This document shows, piece by piece, positions 8,635 through 19,600 of a DNA stretch of 64,000 nt. The translations under genes were made by a program, and so were the position numbers. Source of the DNA: Aureococcus anophagefferens (taxonomy: Eukaryota > Sar > Pelagophyceae > Pelagomonadales > Pelagomonadaceae); contig NW_008705568.1 of the NCBI RefSeq assembly GCF_000186865.1, positions 217,254 through 281,253 on the forward strand. The letters run 5' to 3'. The notes beneath the pieces are model-generated. The model did no database searches. It had not been told where the DNA came from and saw only the letters and a list, made by a program, of their open reading frames with translations. Position 1 is the first letter of the stretch. Every line of letters begins with the position of its first letter.

Positions 8635-10392
8635 ACCTTAGTGCACGCGACGGCCCAGTTGCCCTCGTCGTAGTAGGCGTCGTCGACGCGCGCGTGCGCC
8701 GCGACGAGCGCCGCGAGCTCGCCCTCCGCGTAGACGTGGCAGTAGCGCTGGAGCACCGTCGCGTTCTTCGCCGCGTCGTCGACGGCGTGGGCCGGCGCGG
8801 GCCGCGCCGTCGCCGCGTCCCAGTAGGCGCCGTGCTTGCGCAGGTGGAAGGGCACGAGCACGTCCGCGCTCGCGAACGCGTGGCCGCTCCGCGCCTGGGC
8901 AGCAAAAGAGTGATTCAACGTCGTTTCAACGTGAGTTTCCGCGCGCGCTCGTTACGGAGAACACATCCACGCTTCGAGACCGTTCCGAGAGATGATCGCT
9001 CGTCCAAAAATCAGCCGAAACGAGTGGAAAATGGCCGAGATCGGAGCCTTTGAAGTTGGGAATTTCGCTCTCTTGTGCTGCCCTGCTCCGCGCCTCGAAC
9101 TCGCGCTGCTCGCGCGCCCAGGCGTAGAAGAGCGCGGTGCCGCCCGGTCGCAAGACACGCAGCGTCTCGGCGACGGCGCGGTGGCGCCGCGCGTCCGTCG
9201 ACAGGTGGTGCATGACCGCGATGTTGACGGCGACGTCGCAGCAGCCCGACCGCAGCGGCACGCGCGTGCAGTCGCCGACGGCCGCGTCGTAGCGCCGCCC
9301 GGCGTGCTCGCGTTTCGCGATCTCGACGAGGGCCAGCGAGATGTCACAGGCGACGACGTGCGCGCCGTTGGCCGTCAAAGCGGGCGCGTTCTTGCCGTTG
9401 CCGCAGCCCACGTCCGCGACCAAGGACCCCAGCCCGCACCGCGCCTCGCAGAAGGCGGCGACCCTCGGCCAGGCCTTGTAGCGCGTGCCGTGCCACTGGG
9501 GGGCGATGGCGTCGTAGACCTTCCAGACGTGCTCGACCTCGACCGCGGGCGTCGCGGCGCCGGCCGGCTCCGACAGCGCGAGTGGCGCGGACCGCGGGTT
9601 CGCGCGCCGCGCCGGCGCCGGCGCCGCGGGCGTCCGCTTCAGCGCGCGCTTCTTCGCCTTGCGCTCCGCCTTCTTCCGCGCGCGCCGCGACGCCGTCGCG
9701 TCGTTGGCCGCGTCGAAGGCTTGCCGCGTCGCGGCCGACAACCTGCGGAACGTGAGCGACACGCGCCGCGCCGTCACGGGCGGCACGGCGTGGGTCCAGG
9801 CGTCCGCGGCCTCGCCGGCGACGCGCAGGCAGGAGCCGACGTCGAGCCGCAGGCGCACCTCCGCCCCGTCGCGCCGGAAGACCGTGTCCTGCGCGGAGAC
9901 GAGCGACACGGTCGCGAAGGGCCTCGCGAACTTGCCGTTGTCCACGTGGTCCGGGATCCACTGGCCCGCCTCGTACAGATTCACGCAGCAGGCGTCCGGC
10001 GCCTCGGCCGCCGCGAAGACGCCGGCGTCGACGAGTCTTTCGGCCACGGCGCGCAGCTCCCGCGGCAGCGGCGCGGTCGCGGCGTTCTCGACGCGGTTCG
10101 CGTTCGCGTAGGCGCCGAACTGCAGCATGACGCGGCTCTGCCGCCGCTCGGCGAAGGACGGCGACGACACGGGCGTGTAGCACCGCGGGCCCAGCTCGCC
10201 GCGGGCGCCGCGCGCCGCGAGGTCCTCGACGACCCGGGCGAGCGCGTCGCAGGCGCCGGCGTCGAGGACGCGCTCGAAGAGCGTCAAGCCCGGCGGCAAG
10301 GCCTTCTTGCGCCGTCGGCGGCGCAGCAGCGCGACTGCGACGACGGCTGCGGCGGCTGCCGCGGCTACGATGGCGGCAGCGCGAGGCGCCAT
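8631..10392 (-). CDS. ALKBH8-like fusion: AlkB dioxygenase plus Trm9 tRNA wobble-uridine methyltransferase
   Basis: Exons are 10392..9094 and 8894..8631, giving 520 residues. The N-terminal ~25 residues are a hydrophobic helix followed by RRRRRKK, an unusual membrane anchor or targeting signal. An AlkB-type Fe(II)/2-oxoglutarate domain follows: iron ligands HVD (IPDHVDNGKF) and His in AWTHAVPP, and the 2OG-binding Arg in RRVSLTFRR. A basic linker then leads to the Trm9 domain: VYDAIAPQWHGTRYKAWP, the SAM-binding VADVGCGNGKN, and MHHLSTDARR. The second exon supplies the family C-terminus (DVLVPFHLRKHG…YHDEGNW-type end). Homologues form and hydroxylate mcm5U at tRNA position 34. The domain order matches animal ALKBH8 without its RRM. 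Confidence 0.88.
8895..9093 (-). mobile_element. Introner IE2 (family A), 199-bp intron in the ALKBH8-like gene
   Basis: Flanking duplication GCTCCGCGCC occurs at 8886-8895 and 9085-9094. The termini are GGGCAGCAAAAGAGTG and its near-inverse. On the transcript strand the donor is GC (GAG|GCGCGG) and the acceptor CCCAG|GCGCGG. Orientation R; phase 0. Excision joins …REFEARS to GHAFASADVLV…. Confidence 0.95.
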
Positions 10393-10662
10393 CGGCTTAT
10401 CGCAAAATGCTGTGGTAAAAAAAGGCAAGACAGGAGTTTTTAGGCTCTGTCTCGACGACTGGCAGCAGTCGCAGCTCGAGGTGGTAGGCGACTTTTCGTT
10501 CTACGCCGGCCGCGTGGCGCCGGGCCGCCGCCGGCACCGAGCACCCAGCCGCTCAGCCGAAGAAGCGCTCGAAAACAGCGCCTCGAACGCCCGCGCGTCC
10601 TCGCTGCGAGAGCGGACGGAAAACCTCGACAAAAAGACGCCGAGAGAACGAGACCCACGGCC

Positions 10663-13600
10663 ATGGAGTTCCCCGGCACGGTGAACTTCCCCGGGTCCAA
10701 GCCCACGGGCCGCAAGGAGTCGCGGAGCGCCCTCCGCCCGAGCCGCTGCTTCGTCAAGACGCGGTGCGGCGCGATCGTCCGGGAGGGCCCGGGCTTCGGG
10801 TCCGCCATGGTCGCGGAGCTGCCGCACCGCGTCGTCGTGACGGCCGTGGGCGTCATGGAGAACGCCAACGGCGCGCGCGTGCGCATCAGCGCGCCGGTCA
10901 ACGGCTGGGTGTCCTTCAAGAACGTCGAGCTCTACCCGAAGACGTCGCCGGAGCCCGTCGACGAGGCCGCCGACCCGGAGGACCAGGCTCAGATCGACGA
11001 CGACCGCCGCGCCGCCGAGGAGGCCGTCGCCCTCGCGCGCCTCGCGGAGGAGGAGGGCGGGTTTTCGGACACGGAGTCCTTCGACTCGGACGCGTCGTCC
11101 TACGAAGTCGTCGAAGAGATCGCCGGCCCGGACTTCGTCGACGCGGCCAAGTTCTCCGGCTTCCGCGCCGGCTACTTCTTCACGACGCGCGACGGCGCCA
11201 CGGGCTACTTCCGGGACCCGGAGGAGTTCGTGAAGCACAAGCGCAAGGTCCCCGACGCCGTCGACGGCGCGCGCGGCGAGCCCTACCGAGTCGTCGGGTT
11301 GCTGGGGCTCAAGGTCCGCGAGCGGCCCGAGTTGCACTCGAAAGAGGTCGGCACGGTGCCCGAGGGCTGCGAGGTGCGCGCGCTCGAGACCTGCAGCATC
11401 CTCGTCGCCGACGCGCCGACGCCCGGCGACCCCTGGGCGAAAGCCGCGCACCTCTACCACGACCGGGCGGTCACGCGCGCGTTCGTCGACGAATCCGCGA
11501 ACGACGCCGCGGGCAATTTAAAGGGCTGGGTCACGCTGTCCGACACGCTGCTGCGGCACGTGGAACTGCGCCTCATGGTCGACAAGAAGCGCCTGCGCGA
11601 GTGCCTGAAGCGGCTCGAGCGCGGGGGCGGCGTCGGCGACGCGGGCGAATCGCGGCGCGCGCTCGAGGATCTGGCGAATTTGGTCAACGAGAACCCGGCG
11701 CTCATGGTGACGCGCGACCTGCAGCCCTACGTGGAGATGCTGCGGACGTTGCTCAAGGAGCGGGCGGGCGTCGACGAGGCCGCGCGGCTCCGCGCGCGCG
11801 ACGAGGCCGACAGCGACGACGACGACGGCGGCGACTGGATCCGCTCGGAGCAGTTCCTGGTGAAGCAGGCCGGCGCCGTCAAGGAGGCGGAGGCCCTGGC
11901 GAAGACGGGCAGCTTCGTCGCCATCGACGCGACGCCGCCCCTCGCGGAGACGTGGTCCATGGTCCGGGGGCCGACGCGGGCGGAAAAGGAGGGCGAGCGG
12001 GACCTGTCGCCCGCGGAGCGCAACGAGCTGGTCATGGCCCACGGGCGCGCGCTCATCGAGGCGCGGCCCCGCGACGCGCCGGGCGCGGGCGTGGTCGCCG
12101 CCGTGCGCATCGGCGACGTCGCGGCGGCCAAGGTGTCGCCGCGCGACGCCACGCGGGTCCCGAAACCCGCGGCGCACCGCGGCGCGAAGCCCTGGCTGTC
12201 GCCGGAAGTTTTGGAGGCCTTCCGGTGGATGATGCAGAAGGTCGAGCTGCGCCAGGACATGTTCCTCGTGTCCGAGCCCGGCCCGCGCGCGCGGGGCCTC
12301 GTGGCGGCGTTCTGCGACCTTCTGGGCCGCGAAGCGGAATTCGTCGCGCTCACGCGCGACACCTGCGAGAGCGACCTCAAGCAGCGGCGCGAGATCCGGG
12401 ACGGCGCCTTAGTGTGGGCGAACCAGGCGCCCGTCGAGGCGGCGCTCCACGGGCGCGTGCTCGTGCTCGAGGGCGTCGACAAGGCCGAGCGCAACGTGCT
12501 GCCGACGTTAAATAACCTCATCGAGAACCGGGAGATGGCGCTCGACGACGGCACCTTCCTCACGTCGCCGGAGCGCTTCGACGCCCTCGCCCGGGAGCGC
12601 GCGGCGGCGGGGGCGACGACGGAGGCCGACGCGGCCGCGGCGCTGGAGGCCGAGGGCCTCCGCCGCGCGTCGCAGGCCTTCGTCGTCGTCGCCATCGGCG
12701 TGCCCGTGCCCAACAGGGCAGGACAAGGGTGATTCAACGTCGCTTCAACGTGAGTGTTCCGCGCGCGCGCGTTCTGAAAAAAGCATCCACGCTTCGAGAC
12801 CGTTCCGAGAGATGATCGCTCGTCCAAAAATCAGCCGAAACGAGTGGAAAATGGCCGAGAGAGGAGCCTTTGAAGTTGGGAATTTCGCACTCTTGTCCTG
12901 CCCAGGTGCCCAAGTTCGCGGGCAACCCCCTGGACCCGCCCCTGCGGTCGCGCTTCTCCTGCTTCGACCTCAAACGCGAGGGCATCGCGACGCGGCTCGC
13001 GACGCTCGTCAACGTCGGCACGGCGCAGGACCCCGCGGATCCGACGGCCGTGCGCCAGCTCGCGCGCCTCGCCGACGCGCTCGACGGCGCGCGCGACGCC
13101 GACGCCGACGCGGCGGCGGAGCGGGCCGGCGGCAGGGACGCCAAGGCGGCCGCGGCGACGGTCTACGCGCGCGCGGCCGCGCCGTTCTTTCCCGCGACGG
13201 CCGCGAGCTCCGTCTGTTTGCTGGGCACGCTCTTCCCGCGCATGCCCGTCCACGCGGAGCTCGCGCGGGCCTACCCGCACGGTCTGTTATTCGCGCCGTC
13301 GTCCGCGGACCGGCGGTTGGTGGACGCGGCGTACCAGGCGCTCGGTCTAAAGCAGACGCGCCTCGACGCGCGGGGCCTGCCCGTGCTCGACGGCCTGGAC
13401 GGCGACGCGCTCTACCGCTTCGCGACGTCGGCGTCGCTCGACGCCGGCGACGGCGAGCGGCGCGTCGTTTTACGGTTCGAGACGCCGTCGAACTCCGCGG
13501 AGCCGCCGGCCATGACGCAGCACGGCGTCTTCGGAGGGCGCGACGCGCCCCGGAAGTTCGCCGTGGATTTGACGGTGAAGCAGCAGGTCGTGCTCAGCGC

Positions 13601-16600
13601 CATGCTCCGGGACCACTGCGCGGGCATCGACGTCTGCCTCTGCGGCTGGCGGGGCGTCGGGAAGACGGCCTTGGCGCGCTGCTTCGCGGACGCGCTCGGC
13701 TACCGCGTCCGGACGATCTTCTGCTACAAGGACATGGGCGCGCGCGACTTCCTCCAGCGGCGCGTCACGGACGACCGGGGCAACACGGGCTGGAAGGACT
13801 CGGCGCTGGTGGACGCGGCGCTCCGCGGCGATGTGGCGGTGCTCGACGGCGTCGACCGGCTGCCCCGGGGCTTGTTGTACGCGACGCTCGCGCGGCTCGT
13901 CAGCGACCGGGAGCTCGACCTCCCGGACGGGACGCGGCTCTGCGCGCCGCGGCGCTGGGCGGAGCTGCTCCACGGTGGCCTGTCGGAGACGGACCTGCGC
14001 GCGCGGGGCCTGCGGCGCGTGTCGCCGAGCTTCCGCGTCGTCGCGATCGCGGGGTCCGTGCCATCGGGCACGCGCGACGACCGGCGGGGCCAGTGGCTCG
14101 ACCCGGAGCTCGCGTCCCTCTTCCACTTCCACGTGGCGCCCGTCTTCGAGCCCAACGACGAGCGCAAGCTCATGAAGCGCGAGCTCGGGCCCGCGCCCGA
14201 CGGCGACGTCGTCGTCGACGTGCTCCTGAGCTACAACAAGTCGATCCGCGACCACGCGTACCAGCGCGACAAGCTCGCGATGGAAAAGAAGGTCGCGGCG
14301 CCGGCGACGTCCCTGGCGCTCTGCGCCCTGTCGCTGCGCCAGTTGTTAAGAGCCGCCCGGACCGCGGCGCTCGACCACGACCCCGACGACTGCATCGACA
14401 AGGCCGTCGGCGCCTACGCGAAGTACCTCGACCCGGCGGACCGCGACGCCGTGCAGCGCTACGCGAACACGGCCTGCCGCCAGGCGGGGCTGCCCTGCGT
14501 CGAGGGGAGCGTCGCGATCAACGGCGCGCGGTCCGCGCCGGGCAAGGACCGCCAGCTCGCGCTCTTGGCGAAGCGCGCGGGCCGCGCGGCGCCCGCGCCG
14601 GACTACGCGGAGCGCCGCGGCGTCGAGCACCTCGTGCTCGGCGACGTCGCCGCGCCGACGCGGGCGCCGGCGCGGCCCGAGCTCGTGCCGGATCCTTTAT
14701 TCGTACCCATCCACTCGCACATGTGGCTCCTGCGCGACGCGTTGTTGGACTGGCGCGCGGGCCACCACCTGCTGTTCATCGGCAACCAGGGCGTGGGCAA
14801 GAACAAGATCGCGGACGAGCTGCTCCACCTGCTCAGGTGCGAGCGCGAGTACGTCCAGCTCCACCGCGACACGACCGTGGGGTCGCTGACGTCCGCGCCC
14901 GTGCTCTCGGACGGCGTCGTCTCGCGCGGCGACTCGCCCCTGGTCCGCGCGCTCCGGCACGGCCGCTGTCTCGTCGTCGACGAGGCCGACAAGGCGCCGC
15001 TGGAGGTCGTGTGCATTTTGAAGGCGTTGGTCGAGGACGGCGACCTGCAGCTCGCGGACGGCCGGCGGTGCCTGCGGCGGTCGCTCGGAGGGCAGCAAAA
15101 GGGTGCGAAATTCCCAACTTCAAAGGCTCCGATCTCGGCCGTTTTCCACTCGTTTTGGCTGATCTTTGGACGAGCGATCATCTCTTGGAACGGCCTCGAA
15201 GCGTGGATGCTTTTTACGGAACGCGCGCGCGCGGAACACTCACGTTGAAGCGACGTTGAATCACCCTTTTGCTGCCCAGGTCGCTCGGCGGGCACGCGGC
15301 CGAGGCCGACGACGACACGCTCTGGATCGACGACGCGTTCCGCATGATCGTGCTGGCGAACCGGCCCGGCCGGCCCTTCCAGGGCAACGACTTCTACCGC
15401 GAGTGCGGCGACGCCTTCGCGTCCTTCGGCGTCGACAACCCGGAGGTCCGGTCCGAGGTCGCGATGCTCAAGGCGTACGCGCCGGCCGTGCCCGACGCGC
15501 TGGTGACGAAGCTCTCGACGACCTTCGGCAAGCTCCGGGACCTCGCCGAGTCGCCCCAGGCCTGGGAGCAGCGCGACGAGGCGCGGCTGGCCTACCCCTA
15601 CTCCGCGCGCGAGCTCGTCAAGGTCTGCGAGCACCTGAACGCGTTCGCCGACGACGGCGTCGACGCGGCGCTCGCGGACGTCTTCGCCTTCGACGCCCAC
15701 GTGCCGCCGCTCAAGGTCACGCTGGACAACGCCCTCAAGCAGGACGGCTTCGTCATGTGCGGCGCGATGCGCGAGGACGACGACGAAAACTTCGCGGCCG
15801 ACGAGAAGCGCGCGCTCCGAAAACGCCGCGAGGCGGGCGTCGACCTCACGAAGCTCGCGCTCGACGTCGACGAGAGCGCCGTCGTCGTCGCCGACGCGCG
15901 CGGCGGCTCCGTCGCCGCGGCGAAGCGCCGCGGCGACGCCGCGCTCGTGCCCTTTTCGCCGGGCTGCCGCGGCGCGCGCGCGTACTCGCCCGACGACCGC
16001 GAGGGCAGCCCCATGCCCAAGACCTGGATCGCGGCGCTGCGCTGGATGATGCAGAAGCTGGCGCTGAAGCACGACATGTTCCTCATCGGGGACCCGGGGC
16101 CGCGGCCGCGCGCGCTCGTTCTGCAGTTCTGCGAGCTGTTGGGCCGCGAGTGCGAGTTCGTCGCTTTAACGCGCGACACGTCCGAGGGCGACCTCAAGCA
16201 GCGGCGCGAGATCCGCGACGGCGCGTTAGTCTGGGCGAACCAGCCGCCCGTGCTCGCGGCGCTCCACGGGCGCGTGCTCGTGCTCTCGGGCGTCGAGCGC
16301 GCGGAGCGCAACGTCCTGCCGCTGCTGAACAACCTGCTCGAGAACCGCGAGATGGCGCTCGACGACGGCACCTTCCTCATGGACGCCAAACGCTTCGACG
16401 CCCTCTGCGCCGAGGACGCGGAGCGGGCGAGCGGCCTCGTCGACGGGGAGGAGGGGTGGGCGGACGCTGTGAAAGCCGCGCGCGCGCGCCTCGAGGACGT
16501 CCGGGGCCTCCGGCGCACGCACGAGGATTTCATCGTGGTCGCCATCGGCGTCGCCGTGCCCAAGCACGCGGGCAACCCCCTCGATCCACCGTTACGCTCC

Positions 16601-19600
16601 CGCTTCTCGGCCTACACGCTCGGCCCGCCGAGCCGCGTCGAACTGGAGAAGGCCGCGCTCGCGGCCGTCGAGCGCGTCTACGCGCGCGCGCTCCCCGCGG
16701 CGCCGCCGCTGGCGCACCGCCGCGCGGTCCTCGACAAGACCAAAAAGCTCTGCGCCATGGTCAGCGCCCTGCGGCGCCTCTGGGAGCCGTCGCTGCGCAA
16801 GACCGCGCGCATGCGGAGCAACGCGGCCGCGGCGAAGAGCGGCGGCGAGGTCCACGTGCCCGACTGGGTGTGAAACAAAATATGCAACACGACTTCAATA
16901 TTCATATGTTTGCACGATTTCGACATCGTTTTTCTCCTGTCTGAAAAGAACTCGCCGAGAGAAAACGATCCATCCAAAAATCGGCCGAAACGACTTCGAT
17001 GTGACCGAGATAGCGAGGTTTGAAGTGTTGCCGGACGGGGCCATTCCACCGGTCGTTTCCCACGCAGGTGCCCGACTGGCGCGCGGACCAGGTCATGCGC
17101 GAGCAGCCGACGGCGGCGCGGCCCTGGGCGCCCGACGGCGCCGTCGAGTCGACGGCCGCGCTCCTCGCGGCGTTCCCGCGGCTGCCGCCCGGCGCGGCGC
17201 TGAAGCGCGCGTACTGCTACGACCTCCTCGAATCTTTAAAACTCGACGCGGACGGCCGCGCGGAGCTCGACGCCTGGCTCGACGACGCCGGCTTCGACGT
17301 CGTCGAGGCCGAGGACCCGCGCGGGTCCACGCCCTTCGGGCCGACCCCCCGGCTCGCGGGCAAGGTCGCCGCGCCCGCCGGCGAGCGGGTCCCGCGCGAG
17401 GCCCCGAAGCCGAAGAAGGCGGGCGCCGAGGCGCCCGAGTTCGCCGCGCCGCGCACGGACGGCGCGCCCGCGGCCGAGCCGGCGCCGAACGTGGCGCGCG
17501 CCGCGCTCGCGCGGCGGCTCCGCGGCGACTCGGACTCGGACAGCGACTCGGAATTCGAGTACGACGCCGACGGGCGGCGCGTCCGCGTGCGCTACGACGC
17601 CGACGGCCGCCGCCTCGACGACGGCGCCTCCAGCGAGAGCGACGAGTCGCTCGACGCCGACGGCATGCCCGTCGGCCGCGGCGACGACGACTCGGACGAC
17701 GACGACGCGTCGCTCGACGCCGACGGCGTGCCCGTCGCGAAGGCCGCGCCGAGCGCCGCGGTCCTCGCCGCGCGGGCCAAGCTCCTCCGGGTCTCCGGCG
17801 ACGCCGACGCGGGCGTCGCCGTCGCGGCCGAGGAGGGCTCGAGCGACTCGGAGACGTCGTCGCTCGCCGGCCTCGAGCTCGACTACGTCCGCGTCGACGG
17901 CGGCGACGCCGCGCCCGCGGACGGCGCGGCGCCGGCGCCCGTGCGCGTCTCGCCGGCGGCCTACCTCCTCGCGGGCGTCGAGGCCCACGCCGACGACCCG
18001 GACTCGGGCGCGGCGCGGCGGCTCCTCTCGTTCCGGACGGCGGACGGCGACGAGGTCCGGGCCGTCGCCGTCGCGGGCGCGGGCGCGGAGGCCCCGAGCG
18101 CGCCGTCGATCCTGAGCGGGTCGCAGCGCCGGGTGTTGGGCGCCATGGTCCAGGACCACGTCGTCGGCGTCGACCTCTGCGTCGTCGGCGAAAGAGGAGT
18201 AGGCAAAACTTTGGTTATTCGCGACTTCGCGGCCGCGCTCGGCTACCGCTGCCGCACGGTCTTCTGCTACAAGGACATGGGCGCGCGGGACCTGACCATG
18301 CGGCGCGTCACGGACGCGCGGGGCAACACGGAGTGGCGCCGGAGTCCGCTGATCGAGGCCGCGCTCGACGGCGGTCTCGCCGTGCTCGACGGCGCGCACC
18401 GCCTGGCGCCGGGCGTGCTCCGGTCGACGCTCGGCCGCCTCCTGAGCGACCGCGAGATCCAGCTCCCCGACGGCACGCGGTTGGTTGCGCCCGCGGCCTA
18501 CGCCGCGCTGCGGGAGATTTACGACGACGCGGCGCTGCAGGCAAAGGGCGTGCTCCGCGCGCACCCGGCGTTCCGCGTCGTCTGCGCGGGCGAGCCCCCG
18601 AGCGCCCACAACCCCTGGATCTCCGCGGAGCTCGCGGGCCTCATGCACTACCACGCCCTCGCGCCGCTGTCGTCCGCGGAGCAGACGTCGCTCGTGCGGC
18701 ACGCGCTCGAGGCCGGCGGCGCGGGCGAGCCGCGGGCGCTCGCGGCCGGCGAGGAGCGCGCGCTCCTGGACTACGGCGACGCCCTGCGCCGGGCCGTCGC
18801 GACGGAGTCGATCCTGGAGCCGCTGCTGCTCACGGCGCGGCGCCTCGCGCAGATCGGCGCGCACCTCCGGTCCCGGCCGCAGGACGGCGTCGAGGACGCC
18901 GTGGACCACATCTTCGCGGCCTACCAGGACTTCCTGCCGGCGCCGAAGCGCGCGACGGCGCGGCGCATGCTCCGGGACGCCCTCGTGACGCGCGGCGTGC
19001 CCACGGCGAAGGAGCGCGGCGGCGCGAGCTTCGGGCGCCGCGTGTCGCGGAAGCGCGACCGCGCCGCGTCCGCGCGGTGCCACGTCGCGCCGTGCGTCAC
19101 GTTTGGCGCCGGGTCGACCTTCTACCTCGGCGACGCCGCGGGCGAGAAGCGGTCGCCGCGGCGCCGGGACCTCGTGCCCCGGCCGCCGTTCGTCGAGATG
19201 GCCGCGCACATGTGGGCGCTGCGCGACATGCTCGTGGACTGGAGCCTGGGCCGCCACCTCCTGCTCATCGGCAACCAGGGCGTGGGCAAGAACAAGCTCG
19301 CGGACCGCCTGCTCCAGCTCCTGGACGCGGAGCGCGAGTACGTCCAGCTCCACCGCGACACGACGGTGCAGGCGCTGACGGCGTCGCCGACGCTGAAAGG
19401 CGGCGTCGTCGTCTGGGAGGACTCGCCCCTCGTCAAGGCCGCGCGCCACGGCCGCTGCCTCGTCGTCGACGAGGCCGACAAGGCGCCGCTGGAGGTCGTC
19501 TGCGTGTTGAAGGCCCTCGTCGACGACGGCGAGCTCCAGCTCGCGGACGGCCGGCGGCTCGCGCGGCCCGCGGCGACGGGCGGCGCCGGCGCCGACGCCG

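Noticed and set aside
12812..15259. 815-residue plus-strand frame starting in IE3
   Set aside because: A shifted frame of the VWA8-type exon. The correct frame carries the Walker A and other AAA motifs.
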